From: Pseudomonas fluorescens
Lineage (GTDB): Bacteria > Pseudomonadota > Gammaproteobacteria > Pseudomonadales > Pseudomonadaceae
DNA: 64,000 bases
Direction of reading: 5' to 3'
NCBI RefSeq assembly: GCF_902498195.1
Contig: NZ_CABVIY010000004.1
Coordinates: 558,001-622,000 of the forward strand
Made by a program: the position numbers and the translations under genes. The notes under the pieces were generated by a model, which ran no database searches, was not told the DNA's origin, and saw only the letters and a program-made list of their open reading frames with translations. This document shows, piece after piece, positions 34,865 through 44,031 of this stretch (position 1 is its first letter; every line of letters begins with the position of its first letter).

Positions 34865-34907
34865 TGAAGGGCGGTGGTGCCTGATTCACTGTGGGAATGA
34901 ACTCACG

Positions 34908-34936
34908 GTGGGAGCGAGCCTGCTCGCGAAGGCGGC
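34908..34936. repeat. Single REP unit (family B/C type)
   Basis: GTGGGAGCGAGCCTGCTCGC followed by GAAGGCGGC. With the REPIN at 34976 and the hydrolase upstream region it fills the gap 34748-35099; nothing else is seen there. Confidence 0.8.
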
Positions 34937-34975
34937 CTGACAGCCGGCCTGCTTTCCCGGATGTACACGTGCCTC

Positions 34976-35076
34976 TGTAGGAGCGAGCATGCTCGCGATG
35001 GACGTCAACGATAACGCGCTCTGTCTGAATGGTTGCGTTGCTTGGGCGTCCATCGCGAGCAGGCTCGCTCCTACAG
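34976..35076. repeat. REPIN, family C
   Basis: Facing TGTAGGAGCGAGCATGCTCG and GAGCAGGCTCGCTCCTACAG units. The internal spacer starts GATGGACGTCAACGATAACG, nearly identical to that at 24048. Confidence 0.9.
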
Positions 35077-35099
35077 GGCGGGGCGGGGGCGCTGCCTGC

Positions 35100-35588
35100 T
35101 CAGGTGTACGCCAGCAATCGCCCGCACAGAATCACGCTGACCCAGATCACAATCGAAAAAAACGCCTGCAATTTGGCCACGCCAGGCGCCGGGGTGTCGG
35201 TGTTCCAGGCTGTGACGGAGCGGTACACGCCCAGGTGGAACAGCACGGCATTCAGGCCTGCCGTGGCGATCAGGCACAGTTTGAGCAGGAAGATGTCGTT
35301 GGAGGCGAAATCGTGGGGGTGGGCGGTGAACATCATCAGCCCCGCCGGCACGATCAACAGCAGGGCGGCGATGGCCCAGCTCAGCAGGTGGCGGGCGAGG
35401 GCGGTGACCTGGAGGTTGCGGGACAGGCCGAGCACTCGCAGGTCGAACATCACCACCGCACCGACCAGTATCGTAAAGCCTACGATGTGCATCACCTCCA
35501 CCAGCGGGTACAACCACAACTCCCCGCGCATGGCGGCACCGAGCGACGAGTCGTTGAGCCAGTCCATCCAGTTCGGCGCGGCCGGCAT
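35100..35588 (-). CDS. Four-helix membrane protein (DUF6644-like)
   Basis: A 162-residue inner-membrane protein with four hydrophobic segments (e.g. VMHIVGFTILVGAVVMFDLR and LLSWAIAALLLIVPAGLMMF). His residues occur near helix ends (VEVMHIVGF, ALARHLLSW, AVLFHLGVY), as in small haem-b or quinone-linked membrane proteins. The function is unknown. The start overlaps the stop of the DUF6152 gene (TGATG), so the two are translationally coupled. Confidence 0.75.
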   Translation of the reverse strand: MPAAPNWMDWLNDSSLGAAMRGELWLYPLVEVMHIVGFTILVGAVVMFDLRVLGLSRNLQVTALARHLLSWAIAALLLIVPAGLMMFTAHPHDFASNDIFLLKLCLIATAGLNAVLFHLGVYRSVTAWNTDTPAPGVAKLQAFFSIVIWVSVILCGRLLAYT

Positions 35589-35938
35589 CAGCGTAGCTCG
35601 ACGGTTTTATCGCCGATCGTGATGCGTTCGGCGCGCATTTCCTCCGGTTTGTTGCGGTTGGCGTAGCCGACCACGGTCGCCTGGGTGCCCACCGCCAGCA
35701 TTGCCTTCGTCAGGCCGCGATTTTCCATGCGCGACGGGGGCGCGAGCACCACGTTCCAGGTCTTGTCCGCGGTTTTCAGGTTGACGAATCCGTGGGGGTG
35801 GGAGTAACCGGATGCTTCGATGGTGCCGCTCAGGTTCAACGGCTTGCTGGAGTCGTATTCGCTCCAGCCATGATGAGCAAAGGCCGCCGTCGCAACCAGC
35901 AACAATGACACACCCAGACTCTTGAGCATGACGTTCAT
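35588..35938 (-). CDS. Secreted DUF6152-like small protein
   Basis: A 116-residue precursor with signal peptide (about 21 residues). The mature N-terminus is HHGWSEYDSSKPLNLSGTIE, and SHPHGFVNLK follows. The rest is a small beta-barrel-like domain (KTWNVVLAPPSRMENRGL, GTQATVVGYAN) similar to the DUF6152 family. The exposed N-terminal HH (after cleavage) and later HPH could bind copper or another metal (inference). It is coupled to a four-helix membrane protein. Confidence 0.75.
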   Translation of the reverse strand: MNVMLKSLGVSLLLVATAAFAHHGWSEYDSSKPLNLSGTIEASGYSHPHGFVNLKTADKTWNVVLAPPSRMENRGLTKAMLAVGTQATVVGYANRNKPEEMRAERITIGDKTVELR

Positions 35939-36199
35939 GACAGACGCTCCTTTTCCAGTCTTTGCCGATGTTTTTCAGGATAGTCGGCGCATTTCGCCGC
36001 CTGAAACCGCCGGACCAATGAAATGTTTCCATCTGTGACGCAGGCCCCATGCCGCACCGCCAGGCCTTGCGTTGAAACCCCTTCAATAAACCCAACCATG
36101 GCCTACGCTTATCCGCAGGCCGATGGTCATTGAGCAGGGCTGGCCCCTGATCAACCGGCAATCGGCACCCATAAAAACAATGGAACAGGGAGATACGCC

Positions 36200-37165
36200 A
36201 TGTCCGCTTTAACCCTCCGCTTGAGTCGTTGCCTGGCCGTTGGCCTCGTCGCAGCCGTACTGACCACCCCCGTGCTCGCGCTGGATACCGTCAAATTCAT
36301 GGCCCCCGGTTCCGTGGGCGGCGGTTATGACCAGACCGCACGGGTGTTGGGCAAAGCCCTGATCGAAGCCAGCGTGGCCAAAGCCGTCACCTTTGAAAAC
36401 AAGGGCGGCGCGGGCGGAACGCTGGGGCTGGCGCAATTCGCCAACAGCACCAAGGGCGACCCGAATGCATTGCTGGTGGTCGGTGCGATCATGGTCGCCG
36501 GTATCGAACAGAACAAACCGCAAATCACCCTGAAGGATGTGACGCCGATTGCCCGGCTGTTCACCGAATACAACGTGATCGCCGTGCGCAAGGACTCGCC
36601 GTACAAGACCCTCGATGACCTGGTCAAGGACTTCAAGGCCAAGCCAACCAGCGTCACCTTTGGCGGCGGTTCCAAGGGCTCGATCGACCACATCGGCATC
36701 GCCGAACTGGCCGGCAAGCTGGATGTCCCGGTCAACAAGGTGAATTACATCGCCACCGGTGGTGGGGGCGAAATCGTCGCCCAGACCCTGGGCGGGCAGA
36801 TCAAGGTGCTGACCGGTGGCTACGCCGAGCTGGGCCAATACATCAAGAATGGCCAGATCCGCGTGCTGGCTATCGGCGCGCCCGAGCGTGTCCCGGGGAT
36901 CGACGCCCCGACGCTCAAGGAAAGCGGCTACGACGTGGTCATCGGTAACTGGCGGGGTGTCTACGGCGCCGCCGGCCTCACCGCCGAGCAGCGTAAAGAA
37001 GTGACCGACGCGGTCGTGGCGGCGAGCAAAAGCAAAGTCTGGCAAGACAACATCAAGACCAATGCCTGGACCGAGAGCGTGCTGACCGGTGATGACTTCG
37101 GCAAGTTCGTCGACGAGGAACACGTGCGCTTGCGGGCGATGCTGGTCAAGGTCGGGCTGCTTTGA
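36200..37165 (+). CDS. tctC: Tripartite tricarboxylate transporter, periplasmic binding protein
   Basis: A 321-residue precursor of the Bug/TctC family, with a signal peptide ending VLA-LDTVKF. The mature part has MAPGSVGGGYDQTARVLGKA (ligand loop 1), FENKGGAGGTLGLAQFA and TFGGGSKGSIDHIGIAELAG (loop 2). It binds a di- or tricarboxylate. GGGAGA lies 9 bp before the ATG, and tctB starts 1 bp after the stop. Confidence 0.92.
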   Translation: MSALTLRLSRCLAVGLVAAVLTTPVLALDTVKFMAPGSVGGGYDQTARVLGKALIEASVAKAVTFENKGGAGGTLGLAQFANSTKGDPNALLVVGAIMVAGIEQNKPQITLKDVTPIARLFTEYNVIAVRKDSPYKTLDDLVKDFKAKPTSVTFGGGSKGSIDHIGIAELAGKLDVPVNKVNYIATGGGGEIVAQTLGGQIKVLTGGYAELGQYIKNGQIRVLAIGAPERVPGIDAPTLKESGYDVVIGNWRGVYGAAGLTAEQRKEVTDAVVAASKSKVWQDNIKTNAWTESVLTGDDFGKFVDEEHVRLRAMLVKVGLL

Positions 37166-37166
37166 G

Positions 37167-37649
37167 ATGGCCGGGGCGCGCGCAATCGTGCCGACGCAAC
37201 TGGCGATCGGCCTTGGCCTGATCGCCCTCAGCGTCGTGCTGGCCGTGGGGGCGTACCGCTTTCCTGCGGAAATGGGCTTCGTGATTCTGCCGGCCTACGT
37301 TTATCCCTGTGTGGTCGCCGGGTTCCTCGCCGTGGTCGGCCTGCTGCTGAGTTATCAGGCGCTGACCGGCGGTTTTCGCGAACTCGACAACGGCAACGGG
37401 GTGATGGCTGGCGGCAAGTCCGGCGCGGCCTGGGTGACGGGCGGGCTGGTGGGCGTGGCCTTGTTGATCAACCTGATCGGCTTCGTGCTGGCCGCTGCGT
37501 TGCTGTTCGCCTGTTCGGCCAGGGGTTTTGGCAGTCGTCATCCGTTGCGCGACCTGGCCATCGGCATTGCCCTGACCCTGCCGATTTACTGGCTGTTCAA
37601 CGCCGGGCTTGGGGTTTCCCTGCCGCCGCTGGTCAACACCTGGATTTGA
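37167..37649 (+). CDS. tctB: Tripartite tricarboxylate transporter, small membrane subunit
   Basis: A 160-residue protein with four hydrophobic segments (IGLGLIALSVVLAVGAYRF; YPCVVAGFLAVVGLLLSYQA; GGLVGVALLINLIGFVLAAA; LAIGIALTLPIYWLFNAGLG) and the usual TctB end LPPLVNTWI. I set the start at ATG 37167, right after tctC. An earlier in-frame start would lie inside tctC. Confidence 0.9.
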   Translation: MAGARAIVPTQLAIGLGLIALSVVLAVGAYRFPAEMGFVILPAYVYPCVVAGFLAVVGLLLSYQALTGGFRELDNGNGVMAGGKSGAAWVTGGLVGVALLINLIGFVLAAALLFACSARGFGSRHPLRDLAIGIALTLPIYWLFNAGLGVSLPPLVNTWI

Positions 37650-37673
37650 TCCGGGCCCAAGGAGATCGACTGC

Positions 37674-39182
37674 GTGGACATTCTCGCAAGCCTGATGATG
37701 GGGTTCTCTTCGGCGCTGACGCCGATCAACCTGATGTGGGGGTTCATTGGCTGCCTGCTGGGCACCGCCATCGGCGTGTTGCCCGGCATCGGGCCGGCGC
37801 TGACGGTGGCCCTGTTGCTGCCGATCACCGCCAAGGTCGACCCGACCGGGGCACTGATCATGTTCGCCGGTATCTACTACGGCGCGCAGTTCGGCGGCTC
37901 CACCACCTCGATCCTGCTCAACACGCCGGGCGAGTCGTCGTCCATGGTCACGGCCCTGGAAGGCAACCTGATGGCGCGCAACGGACGCGCCGGCCCTGCC
38001 TTGGCCACGGCCGCCATCGGCTCGTTTGTGGCGGGCACCATCGCGACGATTTTGCTGACCCTGTTCGCCCCGGTCGTGGCCCGGCTGGCGCTCAATTTCG
38101 GCCCGGCGGAGTACTTCGCGATCCTGGTGTTGTCCTTCACCACGGTGTCGGCGGTGCTCGGCGCGTCCATGTTGCGCGGTTTTGCGTCGCTGGGGATCGG
38201 GCTGACCATCGGCATGATCGGCCTGGACTCGACCTCGGGAATTGCCCGCTACACCCTGGGCGTTCCCGAACTGGTGGACGGCATTGAAGTGGTGCTGGTG
38301 GCGGTCGGCCTGTTTGCGGTCGGGGAGGCGCTGTACAGCCTGCTCTATCAAAACGAGCAGGCAGAAGGCCGGCACCGCCTGACCTCGTTGTGGATGACCC
38401 GCGCCGACTGGAAACGCTCGGTGCCCGCCTGGCTGCGGGGCACGCTGATCGGCTTTCCGTTCGGTTCGATTCCGGCCGGTGGCGCGGAAATCCCGACGTT
38501 TTTGTCCTATTCCACCGAACGCAAGCTGAGCAAATACCCCAAGGAGTTTTCCGCCAATAAGGGCGAGGGCGCCATCGAAGGCGTCGCCGGCCCGGAAGCG
38601 GCCAACAATGCCAGCGCGACCGGGTCATTGGTGCCGTTGCTGACCCTGGGCATACCGACCTCGGCCACGGCGGCGATTCTGTTGGCGGCGTTCCAGAACT
38701 ACAACCTGCAACCGGGGCCGTTGCTGTTCGAAACCTCCGCCGAGCTGGTCTGGACCCTGGTGGCCTCGCTGTACATCGGCAACGTCATCCTGCTGGTGCT
38801 GAACCTGCCGTTGGTGGGGCTGTGGGTCAAGTTGCTGCAAATCCCCCGGCCATACCTGAACGCCGGCATCCTGGTGTTTGCGACCATCGGCGTGTACGGC
38901 ATGCGCCATTCTTCCTTCGACCTGTTGCTGATGCTGGCGATCGGTTGGGCCGGGGTGTTGATGCGCCGCTTCGACTTCCCGGTGGCGCCGGTAATCGTCG
39001 GCATGCTGCTGGGGCCGATGGCCGAGAAACAACTGCGCAACGCCCTGTCGATCAGTGAGGGCGACTGGACGATCTTCCTCACGCAACCCATCTCGGCGTT
39101 TTTCATGGCCCTGACGATGCTGGTGCTGGTGGTGCCGCATCTGCTGCACGCGCGGGGGATCAAGTTGCATGAGGATGATTGA
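37674..39182 (+). CDS. tctA: Tripartite tricarboxylate transporter, large membrane subunit
   Basis: A 502-residue, roughly 12-helix protein with the TctA signatures [19 protein letters not shown] near the N-terminus, [20 protein letters not shown] and [20 protein letters not shown]. Start GTG 37674 with AAGGAG 8-13 bp upstream. No tctDE two-component genes or OpdH-type porin are adjacent, so the usual citrate regulation is not seen here. Confidence 0.92.
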   Translation: MDILASLMMGFSSALTPINLMWGFIGCLLGTAIGVLPGIGPALTVALLLPITAKVDPTGALIMFAGIYYGAQFGGSTTSILLNTPGESSSMVTALEGNLMARNGRAGPALATAAIGSFVAGTIATILLTLFAPVVARLALNFGPAEYFAILVLSFTTVSAVLGASMLRGFASLGIGLTIGMIGLDSTSGIARYTLGVPELVDGIEVVLVAVGLFAVGEALYSLLYQNEQAEGRHRLTSLWMTRADWKRSVPAWLRGTLIGFPFGSIPAGGAEIPTFLSYSTERKLSKYPKEFSANKGEGAIEGVAGPEAANNASATGSLVPLLTLGIPTSATAAILLAAFQNYNLQPGPLLFETSAELVWTLVASLYIGNVILLVLNLPLVGLWVKLLQIPRPYLNAGILVFATIGVYGMRHSSFDLLLMLAIGWAGVLMRRFDFPVAPVIVGMLLGPMAEKQLRNALSISEGDWTIFLTQPISAFFMALTMLVLVVPHLLHARGIKLHEDD

Positions 39183-39208
39183 GTGCCGCGATTACGCGCA
39201 ACGCCCCT

Positions 39209-39297
39209 GTGGGAGCGGGCTTGCTCGCGAAGACGGTGTGTCAGTCACATCCATGTTCAATGGGCCGACGTCTTCGCGAGCAAGCCCGCTCCCACAG
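39209..39297. repeat. REPIN, family B, overlapping the LysR gene end
   Basis: Facing family-B units with about 35 bp between them. The right arm lies inside the 3' end of the LysR-type gene and encodes its last residues (VGAGLLAKTSAH). Confidence 0.9.
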
Positions 39298-40177
39298 GTG
39301 ACGGGGGCGTCGTAGCCTGCCCGGCAAACCACTGCATCACCCACTCGCACGCCGGATGCGCCGCCGCCGAAGGTTGCAGGCACAGCGCGTAGATGCCCCG
39401 GGTCTTCAACGGCTCGCCGAACGGGATGTGCAGTACGCCGCGTTCAATCGATTCGCCCGCCAGGGTCATGTCAGTCATCGCCACCCCCAATCCCCGTGCC
39501 GCCGCATCCAGGGCCAGTTCGTCAAGGTTGAAAGGGATGTGCCGGAACGCTTCCAGCGGCGGGCCGTCGTTGGCGGACAGCCAGTGTTTCCAGTCATTGC
39601 GATCCGCCGAGCGATGCAGCAAGGCATAGCGTGCCAGGTCTTCCAGGGACGCCAGTGGCAGGCCGGGCGCGCACACCGGCACCAGTGCTTCCTCGAACAG
39701 GGTCAGGCAATCGGCGGCAGCGGACGGTTCTGGAAGGTACAGGATGTAGGCGTCGCTGTCGCTGGCCGGTTCCACCACTTCCGTGGCCACGGTTTCAATG
39801 GCCAGTGAAACATCCGGGTGGTGGCGGTAGAAGTCGCTCAGCTTCGGCAACAGCCAACGCACCGCCAGCGATACGTGCATGCGAATGCGGAACGGACGTT
39901 TCTGCGGGGCGATGCGCTCTTCCAGGGTTTTCAGCTGTTCCAGGATAGCGCGCGCGCTGGCCAGCACCTGTTCGCCTTCGGGCGTCAGGCGCAGGCTGCG
40001 GCTGCTGCGCACGAACATCGCCACACCGAAGTGACTTTCCAGCTGCTGGATTTTGCGGCTCACCGCGCTCTGGGTCAGGCACAGGGTCTGCGCCGCCTGG
40101 GTGAAGCTGCCCGAACCGGCCACTTCGACCAGCGCCTGCAAGCCCTGGAGCGAGGGTACGTGACGAATTTTATCCAT
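39257..40177 (-). CDS. LysR-family regulator (GcvA-like)
   Basis: A 306-residue regulator with an N-terminal winged HTH (GSFTQAAQTLCLTQSAVSRKIQQLESHFG). The effector domain resembles the GcvA/amine-catabolism group (SLAVRWLLPKLSDFYRHHPDV). It is divergent from the FAD oxidoreductase/binding-protein pair and probably controls it. The last 13 or so residues are encoded by a REPIN arm, so the original stop was probably lost by repeat insertion and the tail is likely dispensable. Confidence 0.88.
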   Translation of the reverse strand: MDKIRHVPSLQGLQALVEVAGSGSFTQAAQTLCLTQSAVSRKIQQLESHFGVAMFVRSSRSLRLTPEGEQVLASARAILEQLKTLEERIAPQKRPFRIRMHVSLAVRWLLPKLSDFYRHHPDVSLAIETVATEVVEPASDSDAYILYLPEPSAAADCLTLFEEALVPVCAPGLPLASLEDLARYALLHRSADRNDWKHWLSANDGPPLEAFRHIPFNLDELALDAAARGLGVAMTDMTLAGESIERGVLHIPFGEPLKTRGIYALCLQPSAAAHPACEWVMQWFAGQATTPPSPVGAGLLAKTSAH

Positions 40178-40328
40178 GCGTTTTTCGAATACCTGGATGC
40201 GATAATAACGTTGGTTGCGGACGGGAAGAGCCTTTAGATTCTAGTCATGGCCGCCGTCATCTCCAAGCATTCATGCGATGTGAGCATAGGCGTTGACGGT
40301 TGCGCAACGAACGTCGAAGAGGTGATGC

Positions 40329-41630
40329 ATGGAAAACAAATGTGGCTGGATTGCGCAGGCCGGGGATTCTCCGGTGCGCGATGCCTTGAGCGGCACGCAA
40401 CAGGCCGACTGGCTGGTAATCGGCGCCGGCATCACCGGGCTGTGTGCCGCCCACTCGCTGGCCGACCTGCATCCCCAGGCACGGATCGTGGTGGTCGACC
40501 GACAACGTGCCGCGCAAGGCGCCTCGGCGCGTAACTCCGGTTTTGTGGTGGCCCACGAACATCCGGCCACCGCTGAACTGCAAGGCAACGCCGGGTTCGC
40601 CGGCTTCCAGGTGGACACCTCGATTTCCCGCGCCGCCAGCGACGAGGTGCGCAAGCGCATTGCCCGGCATGGCATCGAATGCGATTTTCGCGAGTCGGGC
40701 TACTTCTTTGCCGTCAGCGATTGGCGCAAGTTGACCGATGTCGAAGCCAAGCTGCAGACGCTGCGCGCCGTCGGTGCCAGCGGGCAATTCCTGCAAGGTG
40801 AGCAGCTGATCCGGAAGCTGGGCACCCGGCATTACCAGGCGGCGATCTGGTGCGGCAATGGCAACGCCTTGCTGCAACCGGCGAAGTACGTGAAGGGCTT
40901 GCTCAATGCCTTGCCGGACAAGGTCACGCTGTTTGAAAACACCGAGATCACCGGCCTGCAGCGCCTGGCCGACGGGCGGATTCGCGCCACCGGCCGCCAT
41001 GGCTGCATCGAAGCGAAGCAGGTGCTGGTCTGCCTGAACGCCTTCGTCTCCCGCTCCGGCATCAGCGACAGCGGCACCTTTCCCATGGAACTCAGCGCCA
41101 GTCTCACGCGCCCGCTCAGCGACGAAGAGTTTCAGGCCATCGGTGCGCCCGAGCCCTGGGGCGTGCTGTCGACCCGGCCGCTGGGGGCCACGGTGCGCCT
41201 GACCCCGGACCGTCGGGTGATGATCCGCAACACGGCTGAATACCGCTCCCGGGACTTGTCCCTCGCCGAACTGGCCATCCGCCGCCAACACCATGTGCTC
41301 GGTTTGCAGCGGCGTTTTCCGATGCTGGGCGAGCACGACATCCAGTACACCTGGACCGGCCACCTCAGCGCTTCACGTTCCGGGCAGGCGTACTTCGCCA
41401 AGGTCGAGGAGGGCGTGTTTGCCGTGGCTGGCTGCAATGGCTCGGGTGTGGCGCGGGGCACGTTGTGGGGGCGGTTGCTCGCCGAACTGGCTTCGGGGGT
41501 TGGCTCGACGCTGCTGCAATCGGTCATGGAGCGCGCCCAGCCCGGCTGGTTGCCGCCCAAGCCTTTGCTCGACATCGGTGCCATGCTGCGCATGCGCATC
41601 GAGACGGCCCGGGCCAGAACCGAAATCTAG
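40329..41630 (+). CDS. FAD-dependent amine/amino-acid oxidoreductase (PuuB/DAO-type)
   Basis: A 433-residue flavoprotein. It has an FAD-binding motif near the N-terminus (DWLVIGAGITGLCAAHSLAD), then GASARNSGFVVAHEHP as in gamma-glutamylputrescine oxidases. The C-terminal part has YTWTGHLSASRSGQAYF and VAGCNGSGVARGTLWGRLLA. It probably oxidises an amine with O2 as acceptor. The binding protein downstream (53 bp) is of the putrescine/spermidine type, which supports a polyamine-related substrate. GAGGTG lies 6 bp before the ATG. Confidence 0.85.
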   Translation: MENKCGWIAQAGDSPVRDALSGTQQADWLVIGAGITGLCAAHSLADLHPQARIVVVDRQRAAQGASARNSGFVVAHEHPATAELQGNAGFAGFQVDTSISRAASDEVRKRIARHGIECDFRESGYFFAVSDWRKLTDVEAKLQTLRAVGASGQFLQGEQLIRKLGTRHYQAAIWCGNGNALLQPAKYVKGLLNALPDKVTLFENTEITGLQRLADGRIRATGRHGCIEAKQVLVCLNAFVSRSGISDSGTFPMELSASLTRPLSDEEFQAIGAPEPWGVLSTRPLGATVRLTPDRRVMIRNTAEYRSRDLSLAELAIRRQHHVLGLQRRFPMLGEHDIQYTWTGHLSASRSGQAYFAKVEEGVFAVAGCNGSGVARGTLWGRLLAELASGVGSTLLQSVMERAQPGWLPPKPLLDIGAMLRMRIETARARTEI

Positions 41631-41682
41631 AACACAGCCTTTCAAATAAAACAAAAGCACTTCAATACGAAGGTGATCGAAC

Positions 41683-42771
41683 ATGCGTGTCAAAACAGTT
41701 TCCCTGGCGGCTCTTCTCTCGACCTGTTGCGCGGCGGCCTACGCTGACGAAACCGTGAACATTTCCAACTGGAACGGCTACATCGCCGATGACACCTTGC
41801 CCACTTTCACCCGGGAAACCGGGATCAAGGCCACCTACGACATCCACGACAGCAACGAAGTGCTGGAGTCGAAACTGATGACCGGCAACACCGGCTACGA
41901 CGTGGTCAGTCCGTCGAACCATTTCCTGTCACGCCTGATCAAGGCCGGGGCGATCCAGAAGCTCGACAAAAGCCAGTTGCCGGACTGGAAAAACCTCGAC
42001 CCGGTGCTGATGAAAAAACTGGAAGTCAACGACCCCGGCAACCAGTACGGCTATCCCTACATGTGGGGCACCGCCGGCATCGGCTACAACGTCGAGAAGA
42101 TCAAGGCGATTTTCGGCAACACCGACGTCACCCATTCCTGGAAGCTGTTTTTCGACGAAGCCAACATCAAGAAGCTCAGCGAATGCGGCGTGGCGATCAT
42201 CGACAACCCGACCCAGGTCCTGCCGATCACCCTGAATTACCTGGGACTGCCGCCCCACAGCCACGAGCCGGCGGACTACAAGAAAGCCGAGCAGGCGCTG
42301 CTGAAGATCCGCCCGTACGTGCAGTATTTCCATGCCTCCAAGTACATCAGCGACCTGGCCAACGGCAACGTCTGCGCGGTGATCGGCTTCAACGGCGACA
42401 TCGTGCAGGCGGCGGCCAGCGCCAGGGAAGCGAAGAACGGGATCGACATTGCCTACTCGATCCCGGACGAAGGCTCGACCCTGTGGTTTGACATGGTGGT
42501 GATGCCCAGGAGTGCCCCCCACGAGAAGAACGGCTACACCTACATGAACTACCTGTTGCAGCCGCAAGTGATTGCCAACATCAGCAACAGCATCCACTAC
42601 GCCAACCCCAACAGCGCAGCGGATGCCTATGTGGTGCCGGCGGTGAAGCAGGACCTGGCGATCTACCCGCCGACCACGGTGATGGACAAATTGTTCACCG
42701 TCGAGGACCTGCCGGCGTCCATCGCCCGCTTGACCACGCGCCTGTGGACCAAGCTGAAAACCAATACCTGA
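41683..42771 (+). CDS. Orphan polyamine-type ABC substrate-binding protein (PotF/SpuD-like)
   Basis: A 362-residue precursor with signal peptide (about 21 residues, ending AAAYA-DETVNI). It has the PotD/PotF signatures NISNWNGYIADDTL, GYDVVSPSNHFLSRLI and YPYMWGTAGIGYN. Residues that contact polyamine in the family (aromatic W/Y, Asp and Glu) appear to be present. No ATPase or permease genes are nearby, so it either uses a transporter encoded elsewhere or serves sensing. Confidence 0.88.
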   Translation: MRVKTVSLAALLSTCCAAAYADETVNISNWNGYIADDTLPTFTRETGIKATYDIHDSNEVLESKLMTGNTGYDVVSPSNHFLSRLIKAGAIQKLDKSQLPDWKNLDPVLMKKLEVNDPGNQYGYPYMWGTAGIGYNVEKIKAIFGNTDVTHSWKLFFDEANIKKLSECGVAIIDNPTQVLPITLNYLGLPPHSHEPADYKKAEQALLKIRPYVQYFHASKYISDLANGNVCAVIGFNGDIVQAAASAREAKNGIDIAYSIPDEGSTLWFDMVVMPRSAPHEKNGYTYMNYLLQPQVIANISNSIHYANPNSAADAYVVPAVKQDLAIYPPTTVMDKLFTVEDLPASIARLTTRLWTKLKTNT

Positions 42772-42791
42772 GCCGATATGAACGTCAACTT

Positions 42792-42879
42792 GTAGGAGCG
42801 AGCCTGCTCGCGAAAGCGGTGGAGCAGTCAACATTGATGTCGTATGACACACCGCTTCGCGAGCAAGCCCGCTCCCACA
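42792..42879. repeat. Chimaeric REPIN (family C left arm, family B right arm)
   Basis: The left arm is TGTAGGAGCGAGCCTGCTCG and the right arm is GCGAGCAAGCCCGCTCCCAC. The two outer halves differ (TGTAGGAGCGA versus GTGGGAGCGGG), so the pair is mixed. Confidence 0.85.
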
Positions 42880-42922
42880 CTGAACTTCGGTGTACATAGT
42901 GTCTATGTTCACCGCGGCCGGA

Positions 42923-42951
42923 TGTGGGAGCGGGCTTGCTCGCGAAGGCGT
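42923..42951. repeat. Single REP unit, family B
   Basis: GTGGGAGCGGGCTTGCTCGC followed by GAAGGCG, just before the glutaredoxin stop. Confidence 0.85.
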
Positions 42952-42989
42952 CGGCACATTCGGCATTGATAGGCCTGACATCGCTTTCA

Positions 42990-43241
42990 TCAGGCCAGCA
43001 TCGACATCAACCCGCCCTGGCGATCGAGCTTGGCCAGGTCGTCGAAGCCGCCGATGTGCGTGTCGCCGATGAAGATCTGCGGCACGCTGCGTCGTCCGCT
43101 GCGGTCTTGCATTTCCTCGAATTTGCCAGGCTCGCGCTGGACGTTGATTTCATGCATCGCGATGCCTTTGCCGGCCAGCAGCGATTTGGCACTGCGGCAG
43201 TAGGGGCAGGTGTCGGTGGTGTACAGGGTTACGGTGGTCAT
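42990..43241 (-). CDS. Glutaredoxin (Grx, dithiol type)
   Basis: An 83-residue GrxC-like protein. It has active site CPYC in LYTTDTCPYCRSAKSLL, the GSH-binding VPQIFIGDTHIGGFDDL and a C-terminal helix. It reduces protein disulfides and glutathione mixed disulfides in the cytoplasm. It stands alone between REPINs. Its divergence from the usual secB-linked GrxC suggests a second glutaredoxin (recollection, not a search result). Confidence 0.92.
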   Translation of the reverse strand: MTTVTLYTTDTCPYCRSAKSLLAGKGIAMHEINVQREPGKFEEMQDRSGRRSVPQIFIGDTHIGGFDDLAKLDRQGGLMSMLA

Positions 43242-43279
43242 ATTCAGTCTCCAGAACGGGGTTTATGCCCAACATCCCG

Positions 43280-43367
43280 TGTAGGAGCTGCCGAGTGGAA
43301 CGAGGCTGAGATCTTTTGATTTTCAAAAGCAAGATCTAACGATCGCAGCCTGCGGCAGCTCCTACAG
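43280..43367. repeat. REPIN, family A, expanded left arm
   Basis: The left arm is GTAGGAGCTGCCGAGTGGAA followed by CGAGGCTGAGATC; the right arm is standard. The inserted GAGTG..ACGAGG is shared with the REPIN at 13991. Confidence 0.88.
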
Positions 43368-43378
43368 GAAGCAGTTGA

Positions 43379-43897
43379 TCAGGCGTCGATGGCCGGAAAG
43401 TCGATGTCGGTCAGGGCGGCGTTGTTCAGGTAGTTGGTCAGCGTCTGCGAGGCCACGTGGGCGATCACTTCGATGATCTTCGCGTCATTGATCCCGGCGG
43501 CGCGGGCGGCGGCGATCTGCTCGCTGTCCAGGTGGCCACGGCTTTCGGTGATTTGCCGGGCGAGCAGGGCGTAGGCGTCGAGCCGGCCTTCGCGGGCACT
43601 GAGAATCTCCTGGCTGGAGAGCCCGGCCTTGCCGGCGAACAGCGTGTGCGCCGCCAGGCAGTAATCGCAACCGTTGACCTGGGAGGTGGCGAGGAAGATC
43701 GCCTCCTTCTCCGTGGCGCTCAGCGAGGTCTTGCCCAATGCGGCCGAGTTTTGCAGGTAAGAGGCCAGCACGGCGGGGGCGTGGGCCAGCACCCGGAATA
43801 CGTTGGGCAGGAAGCCGATTTTCTTCTGCACGCCTTCCAGCAGTGGGCGGGTGGCGTCGGTGGCGTGTTCCAGGCTGACAGAGGTAATGCGGGTCAT
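43379..43897 (-). CDS. AhpD-like carboxymuconolactone decarboxylase-family protein
   Basis: A 172-residue all-helical protein with the peroxidase-type motif NGCDYCLAAH (CxxC plus His), followed by AGLSSQEILSAREGR. The family's CxxC proteins reduce peroxides or act as disulfide-linked oxidoreductases. Start ATG 43897 is preferred because GGAG lies about 8 bp upstream. It is divergent from an AraC-family regulator, which probably controls it. Confidence 0.88.
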   Translation of the reverse strand: MTRITSVSLEHATDATRPLLEGVQKKIGFLPNVFRVLAHAPAVLASYLQNSAALGKTSLSATEKEAIFLATSQVNGCDYCLAAHTLFAGKAGLSSQEILSAREGRLDAYALLARQITESRGHLDSEQIAAARAAGINDAKIIEVIAHVASQTLTNYLNNAALTDIDFPAIDA

Positions 43898-44031
43898 GAT
43901 GATTCTCCGAGGATTCAAGCGCGACGGGCGCTGGGTACGGAGTTCATGCTAGTGAACAGGGCTGGTTAAATGGATGCAAATCGTCGACGATATGCGACAG
44001 ATCGTCCAGAACTGCCCTCGGGAGCTTCCCC

